This document shows positions 6,134 through 8,902 of a stretch of 8,902 bases of DNA, one piece after another; position 1 is the stretch's first letter, and each line of letters opens with the position of its first letter. Source of the DNA: Candidatus Methanoperedentaceae archaeon (lineage in GTDB: Archaea > Halobacteriota > Methanosarcinia > Methanosarcinales > Methanoperedenaceae); NCBI GenBank assembly GCA_027371625.1, contig DAHXMQ010000065.1, forward strand, positions 1 through 8,902, read 5' to 3'. A program made the position numbers and the translations under genes. The notes beneath the pieces are model-generated. The model searched no databases, was not told where the DNA came from, and saw only the letters and a list, made by a program, of their open reading frames with translations.

Positions 6134-6640
6134 TACGTTATAATGCGACCATTTCTGATTCATACTGAATAATGTCTGCGTCAATCGATTTGACAAAACA
6201 GGCAGAATCTGCTCAATCGCCTGTTTGATTAAATTATCGCTTATCTCGTCCCTTTTCTGTATCAGAGCATAGCTAATAATAATCGTGCGCTGACTGTATT
6301 TTACCTTGATCTCCTTCAGCATCTTGTTGAATAACGGGATCATTGTGGCTTTCGGCACTACGAGTACGGCGCCGAAAGCTTCAACACACTTGCTGATATT
6401 CTTTTCCACCTGGAACATGTTGCCCTCCTGTGTCTCGATCTCAATGGGGAGCACATATGTCTTTTGATTGTATGAAATCTGTATGAGTAAATCCACTCGT
6501 TCTTCGCCCATATTAAGATTGTGGGGTAGATTAGAAGTCAATGCAACTTCTCTCTTTGCGTCGGTCACGCTAAATAGAGACTCAAGCCTGTACTTGACGC
6601 GGGATACCATTTCATCATGTGCTTTCTTAGGCGCTGGCAT
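6131..6640 (-). CDS. Putative PD-(D/E)XK-superfamily nuclease-like protein
   Basis: The 169-residue protein has a pattern resembling restriction-endonuclease-fold proteins: an N-terminal helix with Glu20, RVDLLI with Asp50 on a strand, then VLPIEIET (63-70, Glu67 and Glu69) and QVEKNISKC (77-85), with a further strand AVLVVPKA. The usual E-x-K is E-x-E here, with Gln77 and Lys80/Lys84 as possible substitutes, so activity is uncertain. The C-terminal half is mostly helical with a strand (RTIIISYAL). It follows the winged-helix gene on the same strand by 17 nt, suggesting a two-gene unit, though no clear ribosome binding site precedes ATG 6640. Its TAG (6133-6131) lies in the tRNA 3' end. The fold assignment is by motif pattern only. 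Confidence 0.5.
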   Translation of the reverse strand: MPAPKKAHDEMVSRVKYRLESLFSVTDAKREVALTSNLPHNLNMGEERVDLLIQISYNQKTYVLPIEIETQEGNMFQVEKNISKCVEAFGAVLVVPKATMIPLFNKMLKEIKVKYSQRTIIISYALIQKRDEISDNLIKQAIEQILPVLSNRLTQTLFSMNQKWSHYNV

Positions 6641-6657
6641 ACTACGAAGCGAATCGA

Positions 6658-7053
6658 TTAACCTGATATCGGCAAGGCGTGTGATAAAAGGTTTTGAATT
6701 TGTTCATCATTTGACAATGCTTTAATTATGCCTTCGCAATCAGCTTTCATAGCAATTCTTTTCAGCATTCCTGACTCTTCCCATCGGGTTATACGGATAA
6801 TCCTTAAAATTCCTAGCGTGTTCAACTCATTAATGCGTTCATAGACTCCACGAACAGTTAGTGCATCAATCCCAATTGTTTCGCATGCTTCCTTATACGA
6901 CCAGTAATATTCAGGAATACGCAAGTGTATATTATAATCTCCATTTTTAAATTTAATACACATTGCAAGCACTATCTTGCTATGGATAGGGAGTGTAGAA
7001 ATTGCCTTGTGCTGTATCTGATTTAGTTCGACGTTTTCGGCAGGTCGTTTCAT
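6658..7053 (-). CDS. Stand-alone Orc1/Cdc6-type winged-helix DNA-binding protein (no AAA+ domain)
   Basis: The 131-residue sequence matches the C-terminal part of archaeal Orc1/Cdc6 origin-binding proteins: ISTLPIHSKIVLAMCI (18-33), then YWSYKEACETIGIDALTVRGVYERINELNTLGIL (50-83, written here by its span), and a wing with W91, G95 and KRI (98-100). The approximately 250-residue ATPase part expected before it is absent. Truncation by an annotation error is unlikely, because ATG 7053 has its own ribosome binding site (GAAGGA about 7 nt upstream) and the DNA further upstream shows no ATPase motif in any frame. It leads a two-gene unit with the nuclease-like gene. Two 13-bp direct repeats lie 31-66 bp upstream of its start, as expected for an operator or iteron. 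It probably binds DNA; without an ATPase it is unlikely to load a helicase as a full Cdc6 does. Confidence 0.72.
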   Translation of the reverse strand: MKRPAENVELNQIQHKAISTLPIHSKIVLAMCIKFKNGDYNIHLRIPEYYWSYKEACETIGIDALTVRGVYERINELNTLGILRIIRITRWEESGMLKRIAMKADCEGIIKALSNDEQIQNLLSHALPISG

Positions 7054-7494
7054 ACGTTTTCCTTCTTCCTTATTATTTTATGTATGCATTGTATTTGTAT
7101 TTTTCCATGCATTGTATTTCTCGAATGAAAGGCGATATACACATACCATTTCCGATGGAGATGAGAAAAATCACTTTTTGAAAAAAAAGATAGCGTAGGA
7201 GCCAAAAAAAACCCGAAAGAAAAAAATCTCACTTACAATTCTTGTTTTCAGCTTTTTTTCCTATTGTATAAATCTAACCCGATAAGCAATTAATCAGGGT
7301 ATTAGAGAGAATAATGTATAATAGGATGAACCACAAAGAGTAGCCGTAATTTGCATCTATGTTACTTTTCATTATTCTGGCAAGACAGGGGGACCCGTGT
7401 GATTAAGATGCAAAGTATGGAGGAGAAGTTTGTGTTTCGTTCTTATTTTATCCGATAGAATTCTGTATGTTTCTTATCAATTGATTTGTGGTAG
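7054..7494. other. AT-rich gene-free region
   Basis: About 440 bp hold no convincing gene. Contents seen: the direct repeats at 7084-7119; A/T tracts and a small AAAAA-TCAC-TTTTT inverted repeat (7166-7179); an interrupted inverted repeat CTAACCC / GGGTATTAG (7274-7305); and a 9-bp inverted repeat TTTGCATCT / AGATGCAAA (7350-7358 and 7406-7414). A GGAGGAG sequence at 7419-7425 is followed only by a frame of a few codons. The region sits next to a Cdc6-type DNA-binding gene, so an origin or promoter role is possible but not shown. Confidence 0.5.
7084..7119. repeat. Two 13-bp direct repeats, 23 bp apart, upstream of the Cdc6-type winged-helix gene
   Basis: ATGCATTGTATTT occurs at 7084-7096 and again at 7107-7119. 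The 23-bp period puts both copies on about the same face of the helix. ATGCAT is itself palindromic. The repeats lie 31-66 bp upstream of ATG 7053, in or next to the expected promoter, so binding there could autoregulate the gene or serve as an iteron. Confidence 0.7.
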
Positions 7495-7559
7495 TTACCA
7501 ATTCAAGAATTTAGCTTAAAAATTTAACTATTTTTAATACTTACAGTAAAATTTATAGC

Positions 7560-7611
7560 GTTCATCCTCTCATTTTTATTTTAACCATAAAATTCCAAAG
7601 AGGGGATGAAC
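7560..7611 (+). promoter_or_regulatory. Hairpin sequestering the transposase ribosome binding site
   Basis: GTTCATCCTCTC (7560-7571) pairs with GAGGGGATGAAC (7600-7611): 12 pairs with one U-G. A nested 6-bp stem, ATTTTA/TAAAAT (7578-7583 with 7588-7593), lies in the loop. The 3' arm contains the Shine-Dalgarno GAGGGG (7600-7605), 7 nt before GTG 7613. Transcripts entering from outside would fold it shut, whereas one starting inside the loop would leave it open. Such a brake on transposase synthesis is known from other insertion sequences; here it is inferred from the pairing. Confidence 0.7.
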
Positions 7612-7612
7612 A

Positions 7613-8851
7613 GTGGAATTTAATGTAGATAGATATGTAAAAACTTATTGGAACAAATTCATCGGCTTGACCGATGCCAACGAAAATGAAGAGTTTGCAG
7701 ACGCAACCTCTGAGAATAGTGTTCGAGCATCCATGTTTTTAGAGGGTCTTAATCTTGACCCGATAATGCCTGAACTCAACAAGCATTACTCGGTTCCCGA
7801 AGGTAAAGAGGATTTTCCCAGAAGAGCTATGTTTAAGGCTATGGTCTGGAAAAAGATTAAGAAAATTAAATACTATACGAGGACTGAAAACCATCTTAAT
7901 GATCACCAGTACGAGGCTATAGAGCTTGGTTTTAATATCGATTTGAATGGCAAAGCACTGGTTCCCGACCATGAGACTTTGAGGCATTTTGAAAAAATAA
8001 GATTGGGTAATGAAGGAATGGATGCCATAATGGAGCTATTTTGCATTAAGGTTGTAGGAGTTGGAAATAAACTTGGATTAAGAATTGGTGAAAAAACAGG
8101 AACAGACAGTACCCCAATTGAGACACATAACGACCCCGATGGAACCTATAATGGACATTATAAAAAAGAGATGGTAAAAGCACATATAACCTCGGACTAT
8201 GACCACAATATCCCTCTTGCTAAAAAGGTATGCGGAGGGACTGAAGATGACAATCAACATCTCGAAAGCCTGCTCAGGAAAACAGCGGTATCAGCCAAAG
8301 ATAACATGGACGAAACATGGTTTGATGGTGGTTATAACTGCGTCAAAAATATTGCTATTGCTAGCGTTCAATTCGGTCTGACATGCCACTATCATATCGA
8401 CCAGGATTGGAGAAGAAACGTAAGATACGAACATAACTTTGGCGGTAAAACCTACATCTACACACCAGAAGAAGAGATAAACTACCTTTATCGGAAGTTT
8501 TGGAAGGAACCTGACTATAAAAAGGATGCTTCACTCGAATATATGATGCAGTATCTTGTTGAGAAAGGAATCTACGAGCCTGTAGCTATGTATTTCAGGA
8601 ACCCGTATGTACAGGAATACGAAGAATGTCCCGATGCTGTGCTTGAGGTATACCACATGAGAAACATCAGCGAGGGAGTCAATAGTTACATGAAAACCAA
8701 CCTTGGGCTTGAAACTCATGTGAATGGGAAGGGTATGAAAAATATAGACCTTCATGTGACCCAGTGCTGCATAGTTCTACTTGCAGTTGCTTTGACCAGA
8801 CTGCAGCACGGAATTAAAGAAAATCTTTCTTCGGTTGCATATTTGACGTGA
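7613..8851 (+). CDS. DDE transposase of the IS4-like superfamily (YREK signature)
   Basis: The 412-residue enzyme would cut and rejoin the ends of its insertion sequence. The N-terminal third is a helical DNA-binding region (PRRAMFKAMVWKKIKKIKYY, then the VPDHETLRHFEKIR segment at 118-130). The catalytic triad reads Asp165 (GTDSTPIE), Asp238 (TWFDGGYN) and Glu354. Tyr347, Arg350, Glu354 and Lys361 match the Y-(2)-R-(3)-E-(6)-K signature exactly. DGTYNGHYKKEMVKAHI (176-192) follows the first Asp, as in DDE_Tnp_1 proteins. The GTG start at 7613 is set by GAGGGG 7 nt upstream. No frameshift or missing motif is visible, so the copy looks functional. The exact insertion-sequence family (IS4, IS5 or IS1182 groups) is not resolved. 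Confidence 0.88.
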   Translation: MEFNVDRYVKTYWNKFIGLTDANENEEFADATSENSVRASMFLEGLNLDPIMPELNKHYSVPEGKEDFPRRAMFKAMVWKKIKKIKYYTRTENHLNDHQYEAIELGFNIDLNGKALVPDHETLRHFEKIRLGNEGMDAIMELFCIKVVGVGNKLGLRIGEKTGTDSTPIETHNDPDGTYNGHYKKEMVKAHITSDYDHNIPLAKKVCGGTEDDNQHLESLLRKTAVSAKDNMDETWFDGGYNCVKNIAIASVQFGLTCHYHIDQDWRRNVRYEHNFGGKTYIYTPEEEINYLYRKFWKEPDYKKDASLEYMMQYLVEKGIYEPVAMYFRNPYVQEYEECPDAVLEVYHMRNISEGVNSYMKTNLGLETHVNGKGMKNIDLHVTQCCIVLLAVALTRLQHGIKENLSSVAYLT

Positions 8852-8867
8852 GGGGGGTGAAAAAAAG

Positions 8868-8897
8868 TTACCAACGGTTTTAGGTAGGCTTTGGTAA
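8868..8897. repeat. Short inverted repeat after the transposase gene
   Basis: TTACCAA (8868-8874) and TTGGTAA (8891-8897) form a 7-bp stem with a 16-nt loop, 16 bp after the transposase stop. TTACCAA also occurs at 7495-7501 upstream of the gene. The repeat may be part of the right end of the element or a transcript-end hairpin; no T-run follows within the window. Confidence 0.45.
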
Positions 8898-8902
8898 GTG
8901 CC

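Larger units (their letters stand above)
7495..8897 (+). mobile_element. Insertion sequence with IS4-like (YREK) DDE transposase; limits provisional
   Basis: A single transposase gene with short flanks fits a 1.3-1.4 kb insertion sequence. TTACCAA (7495-7501) and its inverse TTGGTAA (8891-8897) are the outermost short inverted match and are used as provisional ends. An alternative pair is TTCATCCTCTC (7561-7571) against GAGGGGGGTGAA (8850-8861). Neither pair is flanked by an obvious target duplication, and the window ends only 5 bases after the first candidate, so the true right end may lie beyond it. Confidence 0.45.

Noticed and set aside
7084..7119. Possible start of a CRISPR array
   Set aside because: There are only two 13-bp units, 10 bp apart and A/T-rich, with no cas genes; an operator or iteron explains them better.
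7050..7232. 60-residue open frame on the - strand upstream of the winged-helix gene
   Set aside because: Its composition is A/T-driven (Phe, Ser, Lys, Ile rich), it spans the direct repeats and the expected promoter, and it shows no family resemblance.
7380..7400. G-run resembling the G-string of archaeal origin recognition boxes
   Set aside because: No matching TTCCA-TGGAA-type half-sites flank it, so an origin recognition box cannot be supported.
7417..7458. Short ATG frame starting at 7417 in a strong GGAGGAG context
   Set aside because: It has only 13 codons; the Shine-Dalgarno-like sequence lies within it, and the in-frame GTG at 7432 leaves about 8 codons.

Overview
The window looks like a piece of a euryarchaeal genome, most likely a methanogen or methanotroph of the Methanosarcinales type (the lineage is an inference). 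Archaeal signs read directly from the sequence are an initiator tRNA-Met with the A1-U72 pair, lacking an encoded CCA and preceded by a BRE/TATA box about 26 bp upstream, an aRF1-type release factor with NIKS, YxCxxxF and GGQ motifs, and an Orc1/Cdc6-type winged-helix protein. Genes lie close together, and most starts have GGAG-like ribosome binding sites.

Left block (1-4731, all + strand). The tail of an unidentified gene, possibly MCM-like, is followed by five closely packed genes: a site-2 (M50) intramembrane protease; an unrecognised 220-residue protein; an exonuclease VII large-subunit-like nuclease ending in a coiled coil and one C-terminal membrane helix; a T4 Rnl1-like RNA ligase; and an HhH-GPD base-excision glycosylase whose start overlaps the ligase stop by 4 nt. 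Gaps between the other genes are 3-40 nt, so one operon is likely. A membrane protease next to a membrane-tethered nuclease, followed by an RNA-joining and a DNA-base-repair enzyme, suggests a nucleic-acid damage or defence cassette. I do not recognise this combination as a described system, and it is the best candidate for something new here.

Middle block (4803-6133). On the - strand is a short aRF1 paralogue (359 aa) that keeps the decoding and catalytic motifs but lacks the insertion where family members carry the mini-domain. A 178-bp promoter region separates it from a divergently transcribed initiator tRNA-Met.

Right block (6131-7612). Two - strand genes abut the tRNA: a PD-(D/E)XK-like protein whose stop codon lies inside the tRNA 3' end, and a stand-alone Orc1/Cdc6 winged-helix domain without its ATPase. 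Upstream of the latter are two 13-bp direct repeats 23 bp apart, then about 0.5 kb of AT-rich gene-free DNA. This resembles a remnant or minimal form of a mobile replicon beside a tRNA.

Right end (about 7495-8902). An insertion sequence carries an apparently intact DDE transposase of the IS4-like YREK type. Its ribosome binding site lies in the 3' arm of a 12-bp hairpin, as expected of a translational brake. The ends of the element could not be fixed with certainty.
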